This document shows positions 1 to 8,793 of a stretch of 40,053 bases of DNA, one piece after another (position 1 is the stretch's first letter; each line of letters opens with the position of its first letter). Position numbers and translations under genes: made by a program. Under the pieces are notes generated by a model. That model searched no databases. It saw only the letters and a list, made by a program, of their open reading frames with translations, and was not told where the DNA came from. The stretch is taken from positions 1 through 40,053 of the forward strand of contig JANXYG010000095.1 in NCBI GenBank assembly GCA_025350245.1, read 5' to 3'. This DNA is from Betaproteobacteria bacterium. Its GTDB lineage: Bacteria; Pseudomonadota; Gammaproteobacteria; Burkholderiales; Ga0077523.

Positions 1-1
1 G

Positions 2-175
2 GCCGCCGCGTGGCGCTTCACCTATCCCTACAACCTCACCGGCTTGCCGGCGATCTCGGTGCCGTGCGGTTTCGATCGCGACGGCCTGCCCATCGGCCTG
101 CAGATCGCTGGCCGGCCGTTCGACGAACCGACCGTGCTGCGAGTGGCGCACGCCTACGAGCGTGCCCATCCGTGA
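2..175 (+). CDS. Amidase family protein, C-terminal end (5' cut by window)
   Basis: This is the last 57 codons of an amidase-signature hydrolase whose beginning lies outside the window. The visible residues include [17 protein letters not shown] followed by [15 protein letters not shown], the typical C-terminal strand and loop region of GatA-like amidases, and the reading frame ends in TGA at 173-175. Family members hydrolyse amide bonds in the cytoplasm with a Ser-cisSer-Lys triad, but that triad is upstream of the window, so substrate and intactness cannot be judged. It is followed by a nitrilase-family remnant and a Bug-type receptor, which suggests a former amide or nitrile catabolic cluster. 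The family call is firm; the specific function is unknown. Confidence 0.85.
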   Translation, partial: AAAWRFTYPYNLTGLPAISVPCGFDRDGLPIGLQIAGRPFDEPTVLRVAHAYERAHP

Positions 176-222
176 AAAGACCTCGCGCCACCGTTGTAGC
201 CGCCCGGAGTTTCGCACCGTGA

Positions 223-441
223 CCGATATTCCCGAACAACAGCGCCGCGGTGATCGGCCCCGGCTGGCCGCTCGCCGGACCGGCGAGCGCAGACGCCGAG
301 GAGATCCTGGTGGCCGACCTCAACCTCGCCGACGCCCGCCGCAAGCGCACGCTGAACGAGTTCAACCAGCTCCTGCGCGACCGGCGCACCGACCTCTACG
401 ACGAGATGCTGGGGGCTGCTGCAAAGCCGGGGTGGTATTGA
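223..441 (+). pseudogene. Nitrilase/carbon-nitrogen hydrolase C-terminal remnant
   Basis: The frame reads PNNSAAVIGPGWPLAGPAS and then EEILVADLNLADARR and LRDRRTDLYDEMLG before a stop at 439-441. This is the C-terminal tail of nitrilase-superfamily hydrolases (the 'EEILVADLDL' strand and the 'RDRRPDLY' end). The frame is closed by a TGA at 220-222 just upstream, and no Glu-Lys-Cys catalytic region is present between the amidase stop and this point. Only about 70 of roughly 300 residues survive, so it is a decayed or deletion-truncated gene. An ATG at 250 could start a 63-residue peptide, but that peptide could not be catalytic. Confidence 0.7.
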
Positions 442-652
442 ACCGCGTCTGACCCACCCCGCGAACGATCAAACCGCTCTCGCCCCGGGGCGCGTCACTT
501 GCCGGCCCGCAGTATGGCGGGAACAACCTGCGTGTTCAGACTCGTTCGATGACGACGTGCTGGACATCCGCAGGCCCGCTCAGCGATCATTGCACCGTGA
601 ATCCGGCCGCCAGGATTTCCCGATCGTGCTGCGCCAACAACAGGGGGAAACC

Positions 653-1618
653 ATGACAAGACTCTCAAGGCTACTCCCGATTCTCCTGGCTCTCGCCAGT
701 ACGAGCGTGTTTCCGGAAACCTACCCGAACCGCCCCATCCGCGTCATCGTTCCGGGAGCGGCCGGTGGCGTACTCGATGTCAATGCGCGTCGCGTTACCG
801 ACAAGTTCAGTCAGGCGGTTGGCCAGCCGGTCGTGGTAGAAAACCGCCCCGGCGCAAGCGGAAACCTGGGTGCCGAGGCCGCCGCCAAGGCCAGACCGGA
901 CGGCTATACGTTGTTTGTCGGGAGCACCAACATCCTGTGCGTCAATCCCGTGGTGTTTCCGAAGCTCTCCTACAACCCGATCGAGGACTTCGTTCCCATC
1001 ACGCTTGGGGCCAAGGGAAGTCCTCTCCTGCTGGTCAATACGCGGTTTCCCGCGACGACACTCGCGGCGTTCATCGCCTATGCCAAGGCCTATCCTGGAC
1101 AACTCTCGTTCGGCACGCCGGGCGTCGGCACACCGCAGCACCTTGCCGGCGAACAACTGATGAAAGTCGCCGGGGTGCAACTGACCCATGTGCCCTACAA
1201 GAACCAACCGCAGATCCTCACCGACCTGATCGGTGGTCAGATCCAGGCCACCATCGAATTCGGTTCGGTCGTATTGCCCCACGTCAAAGCCGGGACGCTG
1301 CGCGCCCTGGTCGTGGCTGGCCCGAACCGGAAGCCGTTGCTCCCGGACGTGCCGACCGCCGCGGAAGCTGGTCTGCCGGCTTTCACCCAGACGGCATGGC
1401 ACGGCTACTTCGTGCCGAAGGGCACGCCGCCCGAGATCGTCGCCCGGTTGCAGCAGGAGCTCACCCCCATCATCAAGGGCAAGGAATACTCGGAGTGGCT
1501 GGCGAGTCTGGGCAGCGAAGCCGGTGGCAGTACCGCGGCGGAGTTCGCGGCCTTCATCAAGGACGAATGCCCGAAGTGGCGCAAGATCGCCATCGAGGCA
1601 AACATTCGGCTCGAATAG
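653..1618 (+). CDS. Bug/TctC-family tripartite tricarboxylate receptor
   Basis: A 321-residue periplasmic solute-binding protein of the Bug (TctC) family, hugely expanded in Burkholderiales, which delivers carboxylates, amides or related small molecules to membrane transporters or sensors. The start at 653 follows a purine-rich GGGGGAAA site and gives a clean signal peptide: basic MTRLSR, a hydrophobic segment to about residue 20, then mature YPNRPIRVIVP, which is the family's hallmark N-terminus. Further family motifs are ENRPGASGNLGAEAAA, GYTLFVGS and VPYKNQPQILTDLIGGQI. No TctA/TctB membrane genes are adjacent, as is usual for orphan Bug proteins. Ligand unknown; the amidase and nitrilase fragments upstream hint at an amide or nitrile-derived acid, which is inference. 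Confidence 0.92.
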   Translation: MTRLSRLLPILLALASTSVFPETYPNRPIRVIVPGAAGGVLDVNARRVTDKFSQAVGQPVVVENRPGASGNLGAEAAAKARPDGYTLFVGSTNILCVNPVVFPKLSYNPIEDFVPITLGAKGSPLLLVNTRFPATTLAAFIAYAKAYPGQLSFGTPGVGTPQHLAGEQLMKVAGVQLTHVPYKNQPQILTDLIGGQIQATIEFGSVVLPHVKAGTLRALVVAGPNRKPLLPDVPTAAEAGLPAFTQTAWHGYFVPKGTPPEIVARLQQELTPIIKGKEYSEWLASLGSEAGGSTAAEFAAFIKDECPKWRKIAIEANIRLE

Positions 1619-1645
1619 CGCGGCCCGGCGCCGGACCGGCGACGC

Positions 1646-2920
1646 TCAGACGCCCACGGCATGGGCAGCGGCACGCGTTGTCTGTCGGCGATTGCCGAGG
1701 TAGGCCGCCAAGTGTGCGCTCAGGTCACGCGCGTCGTCGCCGACGCCGTCGATCAAGGTGGAATTGCGGCGGCGCAGATAAGGCATGCCCATCACGTAAA
1801 GGCCGGGCGATTCGGTGACCACCCCGCCGTCGTGGCGCACGTTGCCCTTGGCATCCACGACCGGTACGTCGAGCCAGGAAAAGTCGGGGCGGAATCCGGT
1901 GGCCCAGATGATCGTCTTGACGGAACGCCGCGCGAAGTCGAGCAGCAAGGGCGGCGACGCTTCGATGCTGGTGGGGTCGTAACGCCGGGGCGGCTCGATG
2001 GCCAGATCGCCACCCTGCGTTGCCACCCACGCGTCGATGGTGTCGAGCAGGCGGTGCATCTTCAGATCCGCCAGCGCGCACACATTGCGCAGCGAGCCGG
2101 AGAACTGCGCCTTGCCGTCGTTGATGCCGGCCAGCCGCCCGACGAGCTTCACGCCGATCGCGGTGAGCGAGTTCAGATCGATCATGCGCCGGTCGGGATA
2201 ACCCGCGAGCTGCAGCGAAGCGACGTTGCGCGCCCTGACGATGTCGTCGACCTCGTCGTACGGTTGGTCCAGGACGCCGCTCGCATCCATCCACCACTGG
2301 ATGTCCCGGCCGCGATAGGTGCGCGGCACCCTGACGTGTTCGCCCACCGCCAGGGTGACGCTTCGCCCCGAGCGTTGCAGTTCGTCGGCGATCTGCGTAC
2401 CGGACGCCGACGCGCCCACCACCAGCACGCCGCCCTCGGCCAACTGTTGCGGATTGCGGTACTGGATCGGCGTGAGCGTATCGATACCGGGCGGCACAGC
2501 CTTCGCGACGGCCGGCAGGTGCGGAATATTGCAGGCACCAGTCGCCAGTACCACCGTATTGCACTGCCACGTGCCCTGGCTGGTGACGACCTCGTAGCCG
2601 TCGGCGATGTGACGAACCGACGTGACGGTGGTGCCGGCGCGAACCGGCGCGCCGATCGACGTTGCATAGCGCTCGATGAACGCGATGGTCTCGGGCATCG
2701 TCCGAAAGCCATCGGGGTCGTCGCCCTGATAGCGATGACCGGGCAGCCGGCTCTGCCAGTTGGGCGTGAGCAGCCGCAATGAGTCCCAGCGCTCGGTCCG
2801 CCACGAGTTGGCCACCTCGCCACGCTCGAGCACCACGTGGTCGATCGAACGCTCGGCGAGCCACCAGCTCATCGCGAGGCCGGCCTGGCCGGCTCCGATG
2901 ATGACGGTCGTGGTTCGCAT
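1646..2920 (-). CDS. Flavin-containing monooxygenase-like NAD(P)/FAD oxidoreductase
   Basis: A 424-residue two-dinucleotide-fold flavoprotein of the FMO/CzcO-like group. The N-terminal FAD-binding glycine motif GAGQAG is at about residues 9-14, a second Rossmann motif GASASG at about 169-174 would bind NAD(P)H, and the ATG-type motifs ATGACNIP (about 126-133) and ATGFRPDF (near 340) are present. The family oxygenates N, S or carbonyl centres, or acts as a soluble oxidase; substrate is not predictable. I chose the ATG at 2920; a TTG three codons upstream (2929) is the alternative. It lies 27 bp downstream of the OsmC gene on the same strand and may be cotranscribed, and its 3' end converges on the Bug receptor gene with 27 bp between. 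Confidence 0.85.
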   Translation of the reverse strand: MRTTTVIIGAGQAGLAMSWWLAERSIDHVVLERGEVANSWRTERWDSLRLLTPNWQSRLPGHRYQGDDPDGFRTMPETIAFIERYATSIGAPVRAGTTVTSVRHIADGYEVVTSQGTWQCNTVVLATGACNIPHLPAVAKAVPPGIDTLTPIQYRNPQQLAEGGVLVVGASASGTQIADELQRSGRSVTLAVGEHVRVPRTYRGRDIQWWMDASGVLDQPYDEVDDIVRARNVASLQLAGYPDRRMIDLNSLTAIGVKLVGRLAGINDGKAQFSGSLRNVCALADLKMHRLLDTIDAWVATQGGDLAIEPPRRYDPTSIEASPPLLLDFARRSVKTIIWATGFRPDFSWLDVPVVDAKGNVRHDGGVVTESPGLYVMGMPYLRRRNSTLIDGVGDDARDLSAHLAAYLGNRRQTTRAAAHAVGV

Positions 2921-2947
2921 CGAACTCAATGCGGTGACTGGCCGGCC

Positions 2948-3514
2948 TTAAGCAACCTCGACCGTGACGTTGGTCGGGTTGGTAAGGATGTCGTACACCG
3001 CCGAGCGCTTCTGCGATTGCGCGACCAGCGCCTTGATGTCGTCGGGCGAGGCATCGGCATCGATCTTGTAGGTGACCTTGACGCCATCGAAGCCGTTGCG
3101 AACATCGCTGTCGGCACCGAGGATGCCGCGAATGTCCATGCCGGCTTCGAGCGTCGCGGTGACCGAGTGCAACTGGATGTTTCGCACCTGCGCGACGGCG
3201 GCAATACCGGCCGTGAGGCAGCTCGCCAGACCCGCCAGCACCAGCTCGACCGGCGTGGCGCCGCGATCTTCGGAAGCGAAGACTTCAGGATGGTCGGCAT
3301 CGAAGACGAATTCGGACTTGTGCTGGTGCTCGCTGCCGAGGCCGTAATAGCCGTTCACGGTGGTGCGGCTGAACGTGCCACCGACCCACGTGACCGTGGC
3401 GCGCCACTTGAACTGGGCCGCCTCGGGGGCCTTGGCCAGCGCTTCGCGAGCGCCGAGCAGCGCGGCGACGTTGACGCCGTTGTTGACCGTCGTTTCGATG
3501 GTGGTCGTGCTCAT
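2948..3514 (-). CDS. OsmC family protein with one cysteine
   Basis: A 188-residue OsmC/Ohr-fold protein. The start at 3514 is set by a strong AGGAGGAG site 6-8 bases upstream. The helix with the first redox cysteine is present (VLAGLASCLTAGIA, Cys99), as is the C-terminal half with SQKRSAVYDILTNP. In classical OsmC and Ohr a second cysteine reduces peroxide together with the first; the position where it would fall in the C-terminal half is Tyr174 here, and Cys99 is the only cysteine. Such one-cysteine relatives are known within the broad OsmC superfamily, so organic hydroperoxide reductase activity should not be assumed. It sits between a serine hydrolase gene and a flavoprotein gene on the same strand. 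Confidence 0.88.
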   Translation of the reverse strand: MSTTTIETTVNNGVNVAALLGAREALAKAPEAAQFKWRATVTWVGGTFSRTTVNGYYGLGSEHQHKSEFVFDADHPEVFASEDRGATPVELVLAGLASCLTAGIAAVAQVRNIQLHSVTATLEAGMDIRGILGADSDVRNGFDGVKVTYKIDADASPDDIKALVAQSQKRSAVYDILTNPTNVTVEVA

Positions 3515-3616
3515 GGCTTGCTCCTCCTGGGTGGGTCGATAGACCGGAAAGGGTAGCAGGCTTATTCCAGAATCGCGCCGGCCCGGGTTATGACTTGTTG
3601 TTCTTTGCATATTCGG

Positions 3617-3649
3617 CAGGACCGGCGTTCCCTGGGAACGCCGGTCCTG
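3617..3649. terminator. Perfect 14-bp hairpin after the serine hydrolase gene
   Basis: Bases 3617-3630 are exactly complementary to 3636-3649, with a 5-nt centre (CCTGG) whose outer pair can also close. It begins two bases beyond the stop codon of the serine hydrolase gene and so is well placed to end that transcript. There is no T-tract on either side, so it may equally be a REP-like palindrome or an mRNA 3'-end stabiliser. Confidence 0.55.
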
Positions 3650-3651
3650 CG

Positions 3652-4725
3652 TCAATCCTGGGCCAGCGCCTTCGCCAGCTGCGCCACCAACGCCGTCCCT
3701 TGCGCCGGATCGATCCATCGCACCACCACCACGGCATCGTGTTCGGGCTCGATCCAGATGTAGTGACCGCCGGCACCAACCATGAACGCGCTGCGGGTGG
3801 AGGCGCCGGGGAAGGTCTTGCCGTCCACGTTGAGCCACATGAGCCAGCCGTAGAAGGACGCCAGCGCGCCCGGCTGCATCATGCGTTCGACCCAGCCGGC
3901 CGGCAGGATCTGCCGGTCGCCGTGACGGCCGCCATCGAGGAACAGTTGCCCGATCAGCGCCTGATCGCGGGCACTGATCGACACGCCACCGCCCCAATGG
4001 GTGCCGCCGGGCACCGATTGCACCCGGCGCATCGTGCCGTCCGCGGCCGGCAGGTCCAGCCACGCATCGTCGTAGCCGACCCAGCGCCAGTCGTCGCTCG
4101 CGCCGATCGGCCCGGTGATCGATTCTCGAAACACCTCCGGCAGCGGCGCGCCGAACAGATGCAACAACGCGAGCGAGAGCTGGTTGATGCGAACGTCGTT
4201 GTATTCCCAGTAGCTGCCCGGCGTTTGCAGCGGCCTCGCGTCACCCTTGCGGCCCAGGGGAGGCTTGGGGTCGTAAGCGACGATTCGGTAGCGATCGACC
4301 GTGTCAGGAAGGCCCAGGCAGGAGCCCTCCCATTCGCTGGTCTGTTCGAGCAGGTGCGCCCAGGTGATGGCGCGATTGTGGGGAGATTCGAAGCCGATGC
4401 CTTGCACCCGATCGACCACCGGTTCGTGAACATCCGGCAGCAACCCGCGGCCATGAGCCACGCCCGCCAGCAATGCCAGATAGGTCTTGGCGACGCTGAA
4501 CGTCAGTTCGCGCCGATCGGGTTCACCCCAGGCCGCGATCTCACGGCCGCGCCGCCGGATCACACCGGAGACCGGCCCGCGCGCATGCACCGGCCCGCGC
4601 AACCGGTTGAAAGGCGGCGGGTCGTCGTGATGCACACCCCACGTCGACGGGTCGGTTGCGGGGTCGCGCGGCCAGGAAACTTCGTGGCTTTCGGCGAAGG
4701 CGATAGCGGCGGTCAGGTTTGACAT
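3652..4725 (-). CDS. Serine hydrolase, beta-lactamase/class C fold
   Basis: A 357-residue penicillin-binding-protein-like serine hydrolase (beta-lactamase-related family). The nucleophile motif SxxK is SVAK at residues 77-80, inside LTFSVAKTYLALLAGVA; the second conserved element is YWEYNDVRINQ, with Tyr175-Asn176 in the YxN position; a C-terminal FMVGAGGHYIWIEP corresponds to the usual HxG/KTG-type strand. No signal peptide is seen, so it is probably cytoplasmic, which fits esterase or amidase-type members rather than a periplasmic beta-lactamase. I start at ATG 4725; an upstream ATG at 4749 adds eight residues and has no better ribosome site. Substrate unknown. Confidence 0.85.
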   Translation of the reverse strand: MSNLTAAIAFAESHEVSWPRDPATDPSTWGVHHDDPPPFNRLRGPVHARGPVSGVIRRRGREIAAWGEPDRRELTFSVAKTYLALLAGVAHGRGLLPDVHEPVVDRVQGIGFESPHNRAITWAHLLEQTSEWEGSCLGLPDTVDRYRIVAYDPKPPLGRKGDARPLQTPGSYWEYNDVRINQLSLALLHLFGAPLPEVFRESITGPIGASDDWRWVGYDDAWLDLPAADGTMRRVQSVPGGTHWGGGVSISARDQALIGQLFLDGGRHGDRQILPAGWVERMMQPGALASFYGWLMWLNVDGKTFPGASTRSAFMVGAGGHYIWIEPEHDAVVVVRWIDPAQGTALVAQLAKALAQD

Positions 4726-4752
4726 CCGTGCATTCTGCACCACCTGCAACGC

Positions 4753-4758
4753 TATAAT
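4753..4758 (+). promoter_or_regulatory. Consensus -10 box (TATAAT) upstream of map
   Basis: A perfect TATAAT lies 83 bp before the map start in the divergent interval between the serine hydrolase gene and map. A TTGACA is present at 4719-4724 but the 28-bp spacing is too long for a normal sigma-70 pair, so the -35 element is uncertain. Confidence 0.45.
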
Positions 4759-4840
4759 TGCGCGCTTGCAACAACCAAACCGAACCGCCCCGCGGCGCCA
4801 TCAATCGGCGGGCGATGCGGCCGGTTCAATGCCTCAGCCC

Positions 4841-5635
4841 ATGTCGGTCACCATCAAGTCAGCGGACGATATCCAGCGCATGCGCGTCGCCGGACGCCTC
4901 GCGTCTGAAGTTCTCGATTTCATCGAACCGCATGTCAGACCCAACGTCACCACCGACGCGCTCGACCGCCTGTGCCACGACTACATGGTCGGGGTGCAGA
5001 AAACCATCCCGGCGCCACTCCACTACGCGCCGCCCGGCTACACGCCCTACCCGCGCAGCATCTGCACCTCGGTGAACCACGTCGTGTGTCACGGCGTGCC
5101 CGGCGATAAGCGGCTCAAGGCCGGCGACGTGGTGAACGTCGACATCACCGTCATCAAGGACGGCTTCCACGGCGACACCAGCCGGATGTTCATGGTGGGC
5201 GAGCCGTCGATCCAGGCGCGACGGCTGTCGGAGGTGACCTTCGATTGCATGTGGCGCGGCATCCGCACCGTCAAACCCGGCGCCTTCCTGGGCGACATCG
5301 GCCAGGTGATCCAGACCCTGGCGGAGTCCAGCGGCTACAGCGTGGTGCGTGAATTCTGCGGCCATGGCATCGGGCGCAAATTCCACGAAGAACCGCAGGT
5401 GCTCCACTATGGGCGTGCCGGGTCGGGCCTCAAGTTGCAGGCCGGCATGACCTTCACCATCGAGCCCATGATCAACGCCGGCAAGCCCGGCATCCGCCAA
5501 CTGGCCGATGGCTGGACCATCGTCACCAAGGATCACAGCCTCTCGGCGCAGTGGGAGCACACCGTACTGGTCACCAACGAGGGCTTCGAAGTCCTCACAC
5601 TCTCGGCGGGCGCGCCGCCCGCCCCACCCGCGTGA
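4841..5635 (+). CDS. map: Type I methionine aminopeptidase
   Basis: Cytoplasmic metalloenzyme that removes the initiator methionine from nascent proteins after deformylation. The 264-residue length equals the family norm when the ATG at 4841 (MSVTIKSADDIQRMR) is used; an ATG at 4829 would add four residues. All five metal ligands are seen: Asp101 and Asp112 (NVDITVIKDGFHGDTS), His175 (CGHGIGRKFHEEP), Glu208 (FTIEPM) and Glu239 (QWEHTVLVT). The stop codon overlaps the GTG start of glnD (GTGA), so the two are translationally coupled. Peptide deformylase, which acts one step earlier on the same substrates, is also in the window, on the opposite strand. Confidence 0.97.
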   Translation: MSVTIKSADDIQRMRVAGRLASEVLDFIEPHVRPNVTTDALDRLCHDYMVGVQKTIPAPLHYAPPGYTPYPRSICTSVNHVVCHGVPGDKRLKAGDVVNVDITVIKDGFHGDTSRMFMVGEPSIQARRLSEVTFDCMWRGIRTVKPGAFLGDIGQVIQTLAESSGYSVVREFCGHGIGRKFHEEPQVLHYGRAGSGLKLQAGMTFTIEPMINAGKPGIRQLADGWTIVTKDHSLSAQWEHTVLVTNEGFEVLTLSAGAPPAPPA

Positions 5636-8232
5636 ACCTCCCGGACACGCTCGCGTCACGCCGCACCCCCGACCCCGCCAGCCGGGTCGAGCAGTGGAAG
5701 CGCCGGCTGCGCGCCGGACGCGACGCGCTGGCGCTGCGGTTTCTCGAGCGTGGGCAGGTGCTGGAGGTGCTCACCGCTCAGAGCCTGCTCGTCGACGAAT
5801 TGCTCACCGAAGCCTGGGCCGCGACGGCGGTGCCGGCCGGGGCGACGCTCGTGGCCGTCGGTGGCTACGGCCGTGGCCTGCTGTTTCCGTACTCGGACGT
5901 CGACATCCTGATGCTGATGCCGGCGACCTTCGAAGCGGCGGATCACGAGCTGGTCGAAACTTTCGTCGGCACGCTCTGGGACATCGGTCTCGAAGTCGGC
6001 CACAGCGCGCGCACCGTGGCCGAGTGCATCGCGCAGGCGAAACAGGAGATCACGGTGCAGACCAACCTGCTCGAATCGCGGCTGCTGTGCGGCAATCCGG
6101 CCACGTTCGAGGCCTTCCGCACGGCGTTTGCCCCGGTTCTCGACCCGAAGGCGTTCTGCGAGGCCAAGCTGCTCGAACAGCAGCAGCGCCACGCCCGCTT
6201 CAACGATGCCGCCTACAGCCTGGAGCCCAATCTCAAGGAAAGCCCGGGTGGCCTGCGCGACCTGCAGGTCATTCTCTGGATCGCGCGCGCCAACGGCCTG
6301 GGCGACACCTGGAGCAGCCTGGTCCAGCACCAGATCATCACGGCGCAGGAGGCCACCCGCCTGACGCGTCACGAGCGCGCGCTGCAGGCGCTGCGCATAC
6401 GCCTGCACTATCTCGTGGGCCGTCGCGAAGACCGCTTGCTGTTCGACCATCAGACCCAGCTCGCCCAGACCCTGGGATTGGTCGAAACCCCCGCGCGGCG
6501 GGCGAGCGAACAGCTCATGCAGCGCTACTACCGCACCGCCAAGTCGGTGCTTCAGCTCGCCGCGGTCGTGCTGGCCAATCTGTGCACCCGCATCCTCCCG
6601 CCACCCGAAAGCGCGGCGGTCGCGATCAACAGCCGCTTCCAGATCCGCAATCAGTTGCTGGAGGTGAAGCGCGTCGATGTCTTCGAGCGCCAGCCGAGCG
6701 CGATTCTCGAAATCTTCCTGGTATGGCAGCAGCACCGGGAGCTCAAGGGCCTGGGGGCGCGCACGCTGCGTGCCCTGTGGCATGCGCGGCGCCTGGTCAA
6801 TGCGCAGTTTCGCCAGGACCCGCGCAACCGGGCCCTGTTCATGGAGATCATGCGGCAGCCCGCCGGCATCACGCGCGCGCTGCGGCGCATGAATCTCGCG
6901 GGCGTGCTCGGGCTCTATGTCCCGGCGTTCGGACGCATCGTCGGGCGCATGCAGCACGACCTGTTTCACGTGTACACGGTCGACGAACACATCCTCATGG
7001 TCGTGCGCAATCTGCGCCGCTTCGCGATGGCAGAGCGGGCGCACGAGTTTCCGCTGTGTTCCCGATTGATGAGCGGGTTCGAGCGGCCGCATGTGCTGTA
7101 CCTCGCCGGTCTGTTCCACGATATCGCCAAGGGGCGCGGCGGCGATCACTCCGTGCTCGGCAAAGCCGACGCGGTGCGCTTCTGCAAGGCACATGGACTC
7201 GACGCCGACGACACCGGGATGGTGTCCTGGCTGGTGGAGCACCACCTCACCATGTCGGCAACAGCGCAGAAGCAAGACCTTTCCGACCCGGACGTGATCC
7301 GCCGGTTCGGCGAACTGGTGGGGACGGACCGGCGCCTGGCCGCCCTGTATCTGCTCACCGTGGCCGATATCCGCGGCACCAGCCCGAAGGTCTGGAATGC
7401 CTGGAAGGCCAAGCTGCTCGAAGATCTGTTCCGCGCGGCACGTCGTTATTTCGGCGGCGCGCCCACGCCGGTGAGCGGCTCGGTGCAGGATACGAAAGAC
7501 CGTGTCCAGCGCAAGCTGCGCGCCTACGCGCTGCCCGATGGCGTCGAACACAAGCTCTGGGCGAAACTCTCCGACCCCTATTTCCTGCGTCACGACCCGG
7601 GCGAGATCGCCTGGCACACGCGGCTGCTGAACCACCGCGCCGACAGTCCGGATGCCCTGGTACGGGCGCGCTTGTCACCGATCGGCGAAGGCTTGCAGGT
7701 GCTCGTGTACCTGCACGACCGGCCCAACCTGTTCGCGCAGGTGTGCAGCTTCTTCGAGAAGATTTCCTTCACCATCGTCGAAGCACGCATCTACACCACC
7801 CGTCACGGCTATGCCCTCGACACCTTTCAGGTGCTCGATCCGAGCAACGCCCGCTCGCACTACCGCGACCTGATGAATTTCATCGAACATGAACTCGCCG
7901 AACGCCTCGCGGCCAACGCCCCGCCGTCGGCGCCCACGACCAGCCGCGTGCCCCGCCAGCTCAAGGCTTTCCCGCTCGCGCCCGAGGTCACCATCCATCC
8001 CGACGAGCGCGGCAGCGCCTGTTACCTGTCGCTCATCGCCGGCGACCGGCCGGGCCTGTTGTCGCGGGTGGCGCGGGTGCTGGCCGAGCACGGCATCAAC
8101 GTGCAGAGCGCCAAGATCAACACGCTCGGTGCCCGCGCCGAAGACACCTTTCTCATCGATGGCGAGGCGCTGAAAGACACGCAGAAGGTGGTGCGGCTGG
8201 AGGCCGAGCTGCTGCGGGAGCTGGCGGCGTAG
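5632..8232 (+). CDS. glnD: Bifunctional [protein-PII] uridylyltransferase/UMP-removing enzyme
   Basis: An 866-residue nitrogen-status sensor that uridylylates PII proteins when glutamine is low and removes UMP when glutamine is high. Domains in order: nucleotidyltransferase (GGYGRGLLFPYSDVDIL, residues about 77-93, catalytic Asp89 and Asp91), central GlnD region (LKESPGGLRDLQ), HD phosphohydrolase (LFHDIAKGRGGDH, near residue 490) for UMP removal, and two C-terminal ACT domains (about 690-760 and 795-866) that bind glutamine. The GTG at 5632 overlaps the map stop by four bases and gives the expected N-terminus; the longer open frame upstream lies inside map. All catalytic elements look intact. 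The gene converges on def with 27 bp between. Confidence 0.97.
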   Translation: MNLPDTLASRRTPDPASRVEQWKRRLRAGRDALALRFLERGQVLEVLTAQSLLVDELLTEAWAATAVPAGATLVAVGGYGRGLLFPYSDVDILMLMPATFEAADHELVETFVGTLWDIGLEVGHSARTVAECIAQAKQEITVQTNLLESRLLCGNPATFEAFRTAFAPVLDPKAFCEAKLLEQQQRHARFNDAAYSLEPNLKESPGGLRDLQVILWIARANGLGDTWSSLVQHQIITAQEATRLTRHERALQALRIRLHYLVGRREDRLLFDHQTQLAQTLGLVETPARRASEQLMQRYYRTAKSVLQLAAVVLANLCTRILPPPESAAVAINSRFQIRNQLLEVKRVDVFERQPSAILEIFLVWQQHRELKGLGARTLRALWHARRLVNAQFRQDPRNRALFMEIMRQPAGITRALRRMNLAGVLGLYVPAFGRIVGRMQHDLFHVYTVDEHILMVVRNLRRFAMAERAHEFPLCSRLMSGFERPHVLYLAGLFHDIAKGRGGDHSVLGKADAVRFCKAHGLDADDTGMVSWLVEHHLTMSATAQKQDLSDPDVIRRFGELVGTDRRLAALYLLTVADIRGTSPKVWNAWKAKLLEDLFRAARRYFGGAPTPVSGSVQDTKDRVQRKLRAYALPDGVEHKLWAKLSDPYFLRHDPGEIAWHTRLLNHRADSPDALVRARLSPIGEGLQVLVYLHDRPNLFAQVCSFFEKISFTIVEARIYTTRHGYALDTFQVLDPSNARSHYRDLMNFIEHELAERLAANAPPSAPTTSRVPRQLKAFPLAPEVTIHPDERGSACYLSLIAGDRPGLLSRVARVLAEHGINVQSAKINTLGARAEDTFLIDGEALKDTQKVVRLEAELLRELAA

Positions 8233-8259
8233 GAATTCATTCCGCCACGACTCGCGCGG

Positions 8260-8793
8260 CTAGTCGTCTTGCAAGTCCTGGTCCGGAAAGAGGACGTCGA
8301 CGAACCCGAAGCGGCTCATGTCGGCGATGCGCATCGGATACAGGATGCCCAGGAGGTGGTCGCATTCGTGCTGCACCACTCGCGCGTGGAAGCCCTCGAC
8401 GCTGCGGTCGATCGGTGCGCCGTCGACATCGAAGCCGGTGTAGCGCAACCGCCGGAACCTCGGCACCACACCGCGCATGCCGGGCACCGACAGGCAGCCT
8501 TCCCAGCCCTCCTCCATCTCGTCGCCGAGCGGCGTCAGCACGGGGTTCACAAGCACCGTGAACGGTATCTCGTCGGCATCGGGGTAGCGCGACGAGGGGA
8601 AGCCGCCGAAGATGACCACCTGCTCGCTCACGCCGATCTGCGGGGCGGCGATGCCGGCCCCGTTCATCTTTTTCATGGTGTCGAGCAGATCGGTGACCAG
8701 TGCCCGCAGTGCCGGTGTTCCGAAACGCTCGACCGGGCGCGCCGGTTCGAGCAGTCGGGGGTCGCCCATGCGCAGGACCTCACGAATGGCCAT
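8260..8793 (-). CDS. def: Peptide deformylase
   Basis: A 177-residue metallopeptidase removing the formyl group from N-terminal Met. The three family motifs are present and in order: GAGIAAPQ (45-52), EGCLS (98-102, Cys is a metal ligand) and HECDH (142-146, the HExxH zinc or iron site). The ATG at 8793 gives the standard [14 protein letters not shown] start and lies 14 bp inside the end of the methylthioinosine phosphorylase gene, so it is probably translated from the same message as the last gene of the smc-to-def run. Many betaproteobacteria carry a second def beside fmt; this copy is probably such a paralogue, which is inference. Confidence 0.95.
   Translation of the reverse strand: MAIREVLRMGDPRLLEPARPVERFGTPALRALVTDLLDTMKKMNGAGIAAPQIGVSEQVVIFGGFPSSRYPDADEIPFTVLVNPVLTPLGDEMEEGWEGCLSVPGMRGVVPRFRRLRYTGFDVDGAPIDRSVEGFHARVVQHECDHLLGILYPMRIADMSRFGFVDVLFPDQDLQDD

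Noticed and set aside
4719-4758. TTGACA and TATAAT as a sigma-70 promoter pair for map
   Set aside because: The 28-bp spacing is far outside the usual 15-19 bp; only the -10 box is kept as a candidate.
5656-7635. 659-residue minus-strand open frame
   Set aside because: Antisense to glnD with no recognisable domain.
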